Source: Leptasterias polaris (Eukaryota; Echinodermata; Asteroidea; Forcipulatida; Asteriidae). Taken from it: a stretch of DNA of 64,000 bases. Of this stretch, positions 50,200 to 59,644 are shown in pieces. Numbering within the stretch: position 1 is the first letter of the stretch; the number at the start of each line of letters is the position of its first letter. Both the position numbers and the translations under genes were made by a program. The notes under the pieces are model-generated. The model searched no databases and was not told where the DNA came from. It was given only the letters and a program-made list of their open reading frames with translations. Location of the stretch: positions 1,116,001 through 1,180,000 of the forward strand of contig JAZGTN010000048.1 of the NCBI GenBank assembly GCA_037783415.1, read 5' to 3'.

Positions 50200-50974
50200 T
50201 TATAGTGGATCACCTTGACCGCGTTGTGGGGCAGGTCCTCTTTGCCATACCATCATCTGTGTGCAATGGAAGGTGTTTTTTCCATCAAGTGTAGCTTCTA
50301 GGACATCAATATTGTCACAAGAGCAGTGGATCATCCTTTCTTTGACAATATTGTCTGGGACATATACATTGCCGTTCTGTGCAAATCTCTTAAGAATGTC
50401 TTGAGCTATGGTTGTGTCAATTCTCCGCACAGTGTCGATACATGGTATGGTTGGCTGCATGGAACAAGTCAAGAAGTGCTTCAGAGCGGGTAGCTTGGTG
50501 GAGAGCAAGACCCAAGCCAATGTGCTTTGGCGTCAACTTCCGTCTATTGGAAACAGCAAAGACGATGTCCTGGGCAATACTGCATACAGTCTGCTTGACA
50601 CTGTCATCTTCTTCAAAGTCTTCATCCACCATATCTGTGCCCCCAAACAGCAAGCGCAGAAGAAGATACAGGCTGTTTGGAATTACTTGATCCACGTGGT
50701 CTTGGTTTAGTTCTTGCCAGGTGGATGAATGTCCAGGTGTGTCAAGCAAATCTTTCCTGACTCTGAGGGCGACATGAACCATCTCTTGGAAGATGTCTCC
50801 TTGTGCAATATCTCCTTGTGCAATATCAATCATGGCAGCATCTTCTTCTTCAGTTGACTCAGACTCTGATGAAAATACTCCTTTTTGTTGACGAGACTTT
50901 GTCAGGGTTTTGGATATTATGAAGTTCGATTTTTCACCTGCATACATCATCAGTGATCTAGAGATTAAACTCAA
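50200..50974 (-). pseudogene. Broken N-terminal part of the PIN-like/CXC protein
   Basis: Two frames make up the missing N terminus. 50417-50974 encodes an acidic, Ser/Glu-rich start and a helical region with LLLRLLFGGTD and KHIGLGLALHQATRSEALLD. 50200-50520 continues with RRIDTTIAQDILKRFAQNG and DNIDVLEATLDGKNTFHCTQ. The two differ in phase, so a small indel lies near 50425-50450. A TAA at 50200-50202 is in frame with the downstream 1051-residue ORF, only 12 bases before its ATG. This copy is thus inactivated by one frameshift and one nonsense change. A splice acceptor (TTTAATCTCTAG) near 50960 suggests a further 5' exon. Confidence 0.7.
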
Positions 50975-51864
50975 TAAGTGAAACTACAAAGGAATCCTTT
51001 ATAAGCTCACACAAGGTGATTTATAATAAAACTGCAATCAATATTCAAACTATACAAAAGAAAAAGTAAAGCCAACATCACGAGTGTTCTGAAAATATAC
51101 AATTATTCAACTTTTGAAACAACAAGAAATCATTCTTACGGTGAAATCAGTGATGCAATAGCTCATGTTCCTATTGTGCCATGAGCAAGGACTAGATGTT
51201 TTATACCATCAGTCTATACACATGTCTCCATAATTACTCAATTTCAGTTAAAGATAATAGGCCTAGAGATTAAAAAGAAAGTCTACTCACTCTAACAGAT
51301 GATGAGAAAGTTCTTTCATCAAAGAAACCGAGGGTTGATGGCTTCAGATGTACACAATAAAAGAGCATTTCCAGTATATAGTTACTCCGATCAAAACAAT
51401 GGATGTTAGTGTGGCTATGTGGCCCTTGATGTTCTGATGGCTAATCAGACACCAAAGGTCACTGGTCTGGACAGAATAAACATCAGAAGTACTTAAGATG
51501 TCAATCTTATGGGAGAAGTGGCCTGTGCCTGGTCTATTAGTTTACTCTGAGGAGCTAGCTTAGAAACATGGCAAGTATTTCCTTCCTCCATGGTTTAACT
51601 ATGTAGGTAATTAATTAGTTTGTTAATGTTAACTAATTAATTAATTTAACTCATTGTAGGTTTGTTGACTGTGTTGGAGTATGAAAAAAGTTTTCATGGA
51701 AAGATTGGGAGTACAAACAACTTTGATATGAATCATAGGCTTACAGTTATGAGCACCATGTCATTACACTATAAACCCACTATGCGTTCAAATTTACGGT
51801 AATTAGGCATACCTTTTTTATTTAATTACACCATAAATGAGGGTGCGATTAAAAAAAAAAAAAA
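50975..51864. other. Interior non-coding part of the TIR element
   Basis: AT-rich sequence upstream of the element's gene. It likely holds its promoter and possibly a small first exon, neither of which I can place. No other open frame of note. Confidence 0.45.
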
Positions 51865-52361
51865 TTGAAAACTGCCTGGGTATATTGACCTTCCAGAAAA
51901 AAATTGTTTGAAACAATTATATGTTCTGTTGGGATAGGACGAGTGTTCAACTTTTGTATATTCAATATAATGCACTTTTTGAGAAAAACGCACTTTTAGT
52001 TTTAATTTTACTATACATTTGTGCATATGATTTAAAAAAATCTCTTAATTTCACCAGCTTGGTATAATAATATGATGATAAAAATAGATTTTATGGATAG
52101 ATCTACCACTTGGGGACAAATTTGGTGCAAAATTCAAAAATTTGAAATTTGACCTTATTTGACCTTTTTGATCTCGAAATGACCTTAAAATTCAAAATCA
52201 AGCTTGGCATCCACCCTAATCGTCTGCCCGATCCCATGATCCATACATCTAGCATGGATGCCAGCCATTAACAAACTATGCCGTGGAATTTTTTTCTAGA
52301 GCACTTTTTAAAGTTTGGCTGGTCTACTATTAGGTACAAGCCGTTTTTGCGGCCAACGGCG

Positions 52362-53715
52362 CAGCGACGTAACTAAGGTAAATTTTTAGGGGGGGGGGGG
52401 GGGCACAAGGGGGGGCACCATTTGTTCTAGGGGGCACTGCTGGCAAATCAACTATAGATTCCTTTGCGGGTTCCAAACAGCCTCTCAATTAAACCAAAGG
52501 GAATATGGTCAATTTGCGAAATGATGTTTCTATGCTCTTTTTCAGCGCTTCGTTTAAGATTTTTATTTTTTTCTCTCTCTCTCTTCTTTTTCGCACATCT
52601 AGAACCACGCAGTTACTGTTTGAAGGTCTAGAAATAAATCATAACTGTTAACAAGGGATTGCGAGAACAGAGTCTTTTTATGGGGATTTATGTATTTGAG
52701 GACTGGCACTAGTACTTATTTATTACACACTTGGGGCCGTGCACAGTAGGCCTAATCAATGTTAAAAACTTTGATCTTTTTTTCGAAATTGTTTTGATCC
52801 ATCCGCCCCCCCCCCCCCCCCCCCCCAATTTCGATTTTTACATATTGACAAACTATTTAAAGGGACAAGTTGCCTTGGATCGGGCGAGTTGGTCTATTAA
52901 ATGCATATGGTTAGAAATATGTTTTAAAAGTTGAATATAATGATACACTCAAAATTATGCCTCGAAATTGCGTGGTTTTCCTTTTACATCGTAAACTAAC
53001 ACGGCACGCCATTTTGTGGAGTCATATTTTTGACTCCACAAAATGGCGGACCGAGTTAGTTCGCAAAGTAAAAGGAAAACCACGCAATTTCGAGGCATAT
53101 TTGTGTGGATCATTGTATTCTACTTTTAAAACATCTTTCTAACCATATGCATTTTATAACAAACGGTTACAAACGCTTTTCATAGACCAACTCGCCCGAT
53201 CCAAGGCAACGTGTCCCTTTAATACACACTATACACTGAATAACTAAGTAATGTCTCAAATGAAGCAGATATTTTAGATCAATGCTCTCACAGCTCAAGA
53301 GTTTTCAATGGCTTTTCCTCATGTACTTACGATAAATGCAACGGCACCCAGCACGTCGTGTAGCTTCATGTGACACTAATGTACCGTATTTAACGTGGCA
53401 GACTGTGGCAAAATGGGGCGCGCGCGGGCGATGAGTCATCATACAATTTGCGGACGTGATTTACCGTACTCTGAAGACGTTGGTAAACATAACAACTGTC
53501 CATTGCAAAGGTACAGTTATGTGTAAAAATAAAAATTGTTTGAAACATTGAGTTATACGCCACCAGTGCTCCATAAAAGTTTATAAAACATTTTATATTC
53601 TGGTAATTTTATAGTCTCAAAGGTTCAGATTTCAAATGGGGGGCACCCGGGGGGCACTGACATCGATTGGGGGGCACGTGCCCCCCGTGCCCCCCCCCCT
53701 TTAGTTACGCCACTG
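52362..53715. mobile_element. hAT-like non-autonomous element
   Basis: Ends CAGCGACGTAACTAA and TTAGTTACGCCACTG are inverted repeats with two mismatches, starting with the CA(G) typical of hAT elements. Flanks CAACGGCG (52354-52361) and CGACGGCG (53716-53723) form an 8-bp target duplication with one mismatch, the length expected for hAT. Next to each end are GGGGGGCAC-rich stretches. The interior of 1.35 kb codes for no transposase and is interrupted by a MITE at 52861-53218. Confidence 0.8.
52861..53218. mobile_element. Full-length palindromic MITE with TTAA target duplication
   Basis: Almost the whole element is one inverted repeat. AGGGACAAGTTGCCTTGGAT at the left pairs with ATCCAAGGCAACGTGTCCCT at the right, and the centre is GGAGTCATATTTTTGACTCC inside CGCCATTTTGTGG/CCACAAAATGGCG arms. 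TTAA borders both ends (52857-52860 and 53219-53222). TTAA targeting suggests a piggyBac- or Kolobok-type source. It is inserted in the hAT-like element. Confidence 0.85.
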
Positions 53716-53723
53716 CGACGGCG

Positions 53724-53815
53724 ATTAGGTACAAGCCGTTTGTGGCTGCTATAATAAAATAGTGATTCGCTACAAGCCGTTTGCGGCCGCTATGGAGATT
53801 CGATACAATAGTAGG
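53724..53815. repeat. 33-bp minisatellite, right remnant
   Basis: Two to three units (ATTAGGTACAAGCCGTTTG and variants) continue the array of 45865-46021. Confidence 0.75.
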
Positions 53816-53929
53816 GTCATATCTTTGGATTCCGTGACCATTTTTTGCTACCTTTTTTTCTTCATGGATTTGACTTCAGGAACCATTTAAAAGGAAAATA
53901 AGCTCCTATGTACCTCTGAAATGTGATAG

Positions 53930-54440
53930 GAACTTTTTTTTATAGCGCAATATTCAAAATGGCTGCCGACGCCATCTTGAAAAACATAAATTGTAATAGC
54001 TCTGGCACCAGATGACCTAGACGGACAAATAATATATCCTTTTCCACTATATCTGGCATGACAAATCCACTGGAGTGGTATTTGTAAGGTTTGGGGATCA
54101 TCTTGACCTCTAAATCCGAGATGGCCGCCGTCGCCATCTTGAAAAACATAACTTTCAATAGCTCTGGCACCAGATGACCTAGACAGACAAAAAGAGATGT
54201 CATTTTCCAATATATTTGGCACTCCATAGCTGCTGGAATGGTAATTGTAGAGTCTGGGGATCATCCTAACAAAAACCCCTGGCATAACAAAAACCCCTGG
54301 AATGGTAATTTCATAGAGTTGGGAATCATCGTGATCACATAATCCAAGATGGCCGCCGTCGCCATCTTGAAAATTATGAAATGTGACAGCTCTGGCACCA
54401 GATGAACTAAAAGAACAAATACGGTTTCATTTTTCAAATT
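53930..54440. repeat. Tandem repeat with 160-230 bp units
   Basis: GCCATCTTGAAAA recurs at 53971, 54133 and 54361, each followed by AGCTCTGGCACCAGATGA. The third spacing is longer because of an insertion of ACAAAAACCCCTGG repeats near 54270. Open frames here only reflect the repeat. Confidence 0.8.
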
Positions 54441-54469
54441 TGAAAAATCAGTTATAATTATGTGTTCTT

Positions 54470-55088
54470 TATAGGATAAAAGCCACTCTTGGTAAGGGGC
54501 TATACAAGAAGAAAAATTATTAAATGTGAAAAAAACCTCAAGAGAGCTGGAGGTAGGAATTGATATTTCTCTTAAAACAGTCTAGATTGTAGGATGGAGG
54601 AAAACATGCACTAGGCAAGGAGTTCCAAAGAGATGCAGTACGTGGAATAAAGCTGTTGGAGTGGCTCCTTGTTCTACATCTCAGCAAATTGAGAGTGTAT
54701 GGATGAGAAGAAGCAGAAAGTCTGGTTTCACGCTCAAACACTCTGATAGGAGGAACTACAATGTAGGTCGGACACACTGGTGGCACATTTACCATGAAAC
54801 TATATGTAGAAAAGACAGAGGCTGGCTACAGACCTACGGTGGGAAAGAGGTTGTAACGTTGATCCGAACACTTCACCAACAAGATAAACAATACGCTTCT
54901 GATCTGTACCCTATCTAATAAAGATAAATGACAAGCAGATGCTCTGGCCCAAATATGACAACAGTACTCTATTAGGGGACGTATAGTTGTCTTATACAGG
55001 TAGAGAGTAGCATCAGGAGGTAAGAACTTCAGAGCTCGGTAAAGACAACCAACTCGCATGGAAGCACTCTTTGCAATGCCTGAGATAT
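54470..55088 (-). pseudogene. LINE reverse transcriptase C-terminus
   Basis: The minus strand encodes IAKSASMRVGCLYRALKF, then LYLYKTTIRPLIEYCCHIWA and LSLLDRVQ, the thumb region of LINE reverse transcriptases. In another frame come HPYTLNLLRCRTRSHSNS, FIPRTASLWNSLPSACF and FKRNINSYL. Frameshifts separate the parts. Related tails at about 26746-26960 and 39692-39900 show the same 3' end family. Confidence 0.8.
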
Positions 55089-55089
55089 A

Positions 55090-55745
55090 CCTACGATAAG
55101 TGCACTGGTTCTTTTACGTGCATTATCTAACACACGGGACCTAAGGCTACGTCCCATCCGAAGGACGCAGCATTAAGTGTCTTATAAAGACCTTCTTGAG
55201 CGAAAATGCCAACGAGTGATCTTTGCTGAAATTCATTTAAAATTTGTTCAATCAATAAGGAAATTGAGTTCTCATGAGATTAAACAGATTTTAACTTTGT
55301 TATCATTTCAAATACCCTTCTCGTGTGCTTTTTCCGAATTTTTCGCAAAAGGCCCTGTTACGTCACCACTCATGTTACGTCAGACGTGGGAGCTCCGTTT
55401 TGTATATAGCCGCTTTGTTGCAGCATGGAGTTATATAACAAAGCAAACTTCCACACATGACGTCAAAGTATTGTCAATTTGACGCACGACGTCAACGGAA
55501 GAAGTGTTTCTAGTTTTTCAAAACCTTAAGGTTGGGGTCTAATTTTTTGATCGATTTTTGTAAATCAGAATTGTAAAAAATATCTAAATTACTTTTAAAT
55601 GATAAACAAACACATTATAAACAAGTTTAAATAGCATTCCCGTAAAAAACAAAATCGCTCAAGTACCTATTATTAAGGACACACTCGGCTGATCAGAAAC
55701 ACCAGAGCTTGAGTCCAGTGTTCCTATCCGCTCGGCAACGACACG
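55090..55745 (-). repeat. tRNA-derived SINE split by an insertion
   Basis: The body is at 55090-55188 (CACTGGTTCTTTTACGTGC and ACGTCCCATCCGAAGGACG on the plus strand). The tRNA-like head, with GAGTCCAGTG and the A-box remnant GCCGAGCGGAT on the minus strand, is at 55680-55745. The two are separated by about 490 bases of unrelated DNA. Confidence 0.7.
55189..55672. mobile_element. Probable MITE inside the SINE
   Basis: The left end contains ACCTTCTTGAGCGAAAA and the right end, reversed, ATAGGTACTTGAGCGATTTTG, sharing CTTGAGCGA. Removing the stretch restores the SINE order (AAGTGTCTT next to AAGGACAC). Terminal identity is weak, so the exact ends are uncertain. Confidence 0.55.
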
Positions 55746-55786
55746 CCACAAATACAAATAAACAAACCAAACAAAAGCACCCCTTC

Positions 55787-56041
55787 CTGGGCTTAATTTC
55801 ATGGCTCTGCTTACCGCCGAATTCTGCGCTTGCGATCACCATTCTCCGCTTACCGAACAAGCGCCGAATTTCTGCGCTAGCTGTGTAAGCGTAGAATGCC
55901 TGGTAACGTGGACTACGCACGCGCACAAGCAAAAATTCCCTGCTAACCCGTGAAATACGCTTGACGTAAGCGCGGAATTCCCTGCTTCCGTAAGCGCCGA
56001 CTCTTTGCTTACGGTAAGCAGAGCCATGAAATTGAGCCCTG
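55787..56041. mobile_element. MITE with TIR around TTCATGGCTCTGCTTACCG
   Basis: The left end CTTAATTTCATGGCTCTGC pairs with GCAGAGCCATGAAATTGAG at the right. The interior has several more TGCTTACCG/CGGTAAGC-type palindromes. It is 255 bases long with no coding capacity. Confidence 0.85.
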
Positions 56042-56712
56042 GTCCCGGAATACTCAGTTTAATATTCTGTTGGACAAAGTAACCAGCAACCTATTATTCT
56101 GTCACGTTCTAAAGATTAAGAGTGATCTTTCCCTTTTTGCTTAGGAGTCACCTACTGCATAGGTTCATGCCAGGGTCTACGTGATGTGTACGTAAGATTG
56201 TATACTGATGAACGCATGCGCAAATCACAACCGTGCCTTGGTATATGAAAATGTCTCCAAACCGTCAAACCGTTCATGTATATTTACAATAATTGTTTTT
56301 TGCTTTATTCTAAAGTTCAACTTTGGTTCATTTCTGTCTTCCTCTCTTGTTTTTCCTCCCCGTATTTGCTGGTTTAAACAAGCTCATCATCTAGGAGACC
56401 CGGCCAAACAGCTGCCCCCCCCCCCCTCCCCGTCCATAGGGGCCTCATCACACACGTAGGCAAGTTCGGCAAACAATGTACACTGCACGCAAAAACACTC
56501 ACAACAGTAGGCCTACTGTACTACAAGTGACAAGTGTATTGATTTTCCCACTGGAAAATGTTTTGTTCCATTTCAGACTCAAAATCTTGGCCAGTTCGCT
56601 CGGCTAAAAAGGTTTTAGCTTACCTGGGAAATATGCAGTCTTTGATATGATGGGGACAGAATCAAGATCGAATTGTACTCCGGCTTTTAAAAGAGTTTAA
56701 GGACATGCTCCC

Positions 56713-57095
56713 TTAAAGACACTGGACACGTTTGGTAATTATCAAAGACCAAGATTCTCACTTGGCGTATCCCAACATATGCATAAAATAACAAACCTGT
56801 GAAAATTTGGGCTCAATTGGTCATCGAAGTTGCAAGAAAATAATGACAGAAAAAACACAAAAATTGGTGTGTGCTTTCAGATGCATGAAAGAGGCTTCAG
56901 GCCTGAAGTCTTTTTCAGATTCAAATATTTTAGTGAGAAATTACCTCTTTCTCAAAAACTACGTTACTTTAGAGGGAGTGGTTTCTCACAATGTTTTATA
57001 CTATAAACAGCTCTCCGTTGCTCGTTACCAAGTAACTTTTTATGCTAATATATATTTTGAGTAATTACCAAAGGTGTCCTGACCAGTGCTTTTAA
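56713..57095. mobile_element. MITE with TTAA flanks, TIR around AGACACTGGACAC
   Basis: TTAA at 56713-56716 and 57092-57095 borders an element starting AGACACTGGACACGTTTGG and ending TTACCAAAGGTGTCC plus CCAGTGCT. An opposite-orientation copy is at 63510-63880. Shared inner phrases include CAATTGGTCATCGAAGTTG. Confidence 0.8.
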
Positions 57096-57264
57096 GCAAT
57101 ATAGAATAAATTTCTTTATAATCTTGTTATCAAGAGTATTGTTTTCAGAGAAGATAATGGCTATACTGACTTTACAAGTAGAATATTATGTTATTTTACC
57201 ATAAAACTCTCGCTTTTGCACTGCTGTCCGTTTATACCCTGAAACTAAACTAATTCTTTCCCCC

Positions 57265-57656
57265 AAAAGGGAGGGTATACCTTTGGTAATAACTCCAACA
57301 ATTAATGACAATAAAAACTTGCTTGCTTTGGTAAGAAATTAACACTGCAGCTGTTGATAATGTGTTACATTTTGAAAAAAACAATTCCCTTAAAAGGAAT
57401 GTGGTTTTAGAGAGAGGGGTTCAAAAACATCTCAATCTGAGAACCGTTTCTGCATGAAACGTTTCTGAGATTGTGTATTCCAATTACGGATTATTCTTCC
57501 TGTGTGGAAATAACCGCTCCTGACCAGTTTTTCGGGAATATCTCCCCCAAAAACCGCAACCACTTTCTGAAAGTAAAGTTTTATTATGTAGGCCTATATC
57601 TACATTTTATACAGGATTAAAACAATCGAAAAATTAAAGGTATACTTTGCCTTTAA
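57265..57656. mobile_element. MITE with TTAA type end (AGGTATACTTTGCC)
   Basis: The right end AAAGGTATACTTTGCCTTTAA is clear. The left end GGGTATACCTTTGGTAAT is damaged. It contains the CTGAGA/TCTCAG internal palindrome shared with 38690-39058. Confidence 0.65.
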
Positions 57657-59644
57657 GCTAGAAACACGCACCGTGCACTGTAATCAAAATTATAAGTGGC
57701 ATGCAGAATATTTTTTATGACTCGACATAATCTAGTTGTATCGAGACGTCAATCTTTCATTCGGGTGGAAGAGACCGTTGAACGTAGTTGTTTATTGACG
57801 TACCGTACAATTTTCAGTATTGTGTTGGGTGGACTTTGGTCAACTACGAATTGAAATCTCGTGAAGCTACTGTTGGATTCTGCTTAAGCAACGAGAAATT
57901 AGGAGACTGTAGATGTAGTTAAGCTGCTCTTTATTTGTGAGTACTTTTATCTGAATTGATTGTTTTCGTTAATTAATAAAACTGCTCAGTTTGGATTTTG
58001 CCTTATTAGAGCGTAAGAACAAATGTAAATAAATGAGTTAACTAAAACCTGTGTATAGAATAATATTGATTCTAAAGTACAGGTTTTCCTGGAGTGGTCA
58101 ATTGCAGCAAAACTTAATTCATTTTTATTGACACGCATTAAAATGAATGCATGTTTCCCCTTTTGCATTTAAACAAGGGTGTCTTTTTATTTGATTTTCA
58201 AGCACACATGATTTCGTTCTTCTCATTCAGGTTCGTTTCAGTCATTCTATTTCATTTATAAACATTCCAGACAACATGTACATTTCACCATTCTTCAGTT
58301 AAAATTGTAACATATTTACAAATGATAACATTGAATGGTTGACCAGCCTCTTGCTGTTGGCTTTTGCGAGTTTGAATTATCTTTGCGACCTACCTATAAT
58401 GAGTTTGAATGATCTATTTGACTCGTGATTTCCAAACTGATGATTTTTGTTCACTTGGTGTGTTGTTGCCAATACATGCTTAAATAATTATACTTTTAAC
58501 TAACCCACTGCTACTTCTATGGAACCTCAAGTTAATTTGACTCTTAACTGGCTCTGCTAAAACCAACTGTTCGGCAAAAAGGCCTGTGTGCTGCCTCCGG
58601 TAACATTCCTGGCCAAACCATGCATAGACCCTTCTGTGGTCCCGCCAGCTCGTGGAGGCTGGAGCTCCTCCGAGTCCCACCAGGGTTTCCCTGCGTATGC
58701 TCTTAAACTCCGTACTTTGCAATAATTTAGTACACCTGGGTTTGTTTCGTTCCTTCTTCAACAGTCGAAAAAAATCTTTTGGTTAGTATACAAAACGTTT
58801 CCCGAGATTGATAAGAAAGGAAATGGGTGGTGTTCTTTATTTAATTCCGCATACGCTGAATATTTGCAGCTAGATATACGCTTTATTTCATCTGCAATTT
58901 TCATTAATTAGGCTGCACCTCTTACACTGTTCAAATATCAAGGCTTGTCTGTATCCAATTCTAGTTTCCATAACGGTTGATGAATACTTTTCTTGACGAG
59001 AGGAGGTATACATACAAACAGATTCATCGTCTGTCATCTTTAAGTTTTCTTGCAGTGTCAAATCTTCATTTGTTTTTCTTTTCTGTCTTGAAAACTTAGT
59101 GAAATGGCACCGATGGCACTTGGAATGAAATTTAATAAAAAAATAAAACATAGTCCATTCACTTTGACCGTCAGTCTCGGTGGGTCTAAAAAAAAAATCA
59201 ATTGTCATCCTTGTCCGTGGAAAGCTTTTAGTAGTGGCGTCAGACAATTTATTTTATTTTTATTTTTTATTTTTTATTGTTTTCCCCCCATTTAATTATT
59301 TATTTTATTAGTATTTTTGTTTATTATTATAAAGGAAGGAAATGGTTCTGAAAGGGGGGATCCACTCCTTCCCACTCTGTTTACGCCAGTGCTTTTGGGT
59401 GTGGTAATTTTTTAAAAGTCTTCTTTCAAGAATAGACTAGGGTCCATCTGCCGTTATTTAAATTCCTTCACCAAAATCATCTCTTAAATATCTCTTTCTA
59501 CCAACAGTGACTTGTTATTGCTCTTGAAGCTCGTCTAGTAAATCGATAGCAACAATCTGATAAAGAACTAACTTGTTCTCGACACTAACTTCATCCTTAA
59601 AACAAAGAAAGACTCCACAACAAGAGTTCCATTTTCATTGAATC
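57657..59644. other. Upstream region of the GPCR gene
   Basis: No exon recognised. About 58190-58410 resembles 27460-27680 and 40830-41215, the MCT downstream flank, for example the phrase TCTTGCTGTTGGCTTTTGCG. A GC-richer stretch at 58520-58740 is unexplained. The GPCR promoter should lie upstream of 59644 but I cannot place it. Confidence 0.45.

Larger units (their letters stand above)
46022..52329 (-). mobile_element. 6.3-kb TIR element carrying a PIN-like/CXC gene
   Basis: The outer ends are TAGTAGGCCAGCCAAA at the left and TTTGGCTGGTCTACTA at the right, inverted with one mismatch. Similarity of the two ends extends, with indels, over more than 400 bases (about 46022-46460 and 51865-52329), including GGCATCCATGCTAGATGTAT. 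TTA flanks both sides (46019-46021 and 52330-52332), and joining the flanks restores the minisatellite unit GCGATTAGGTAC, so this is a genuine insertion with a 3-bp target duplication. The left end holds a second tandem copy of the subterminal sequence (about 46500-46820). Apart from the gene on the minus strand the interior is AT-rich and non-coding. Confidence 0.85.

Noticed and set aside
53887..54285. 132- and 95-residue overlapping minus-strand frames
   Set aside because: They lie entirely in a 160-230 bp tandem repeat and repeat their own residues accordingly.
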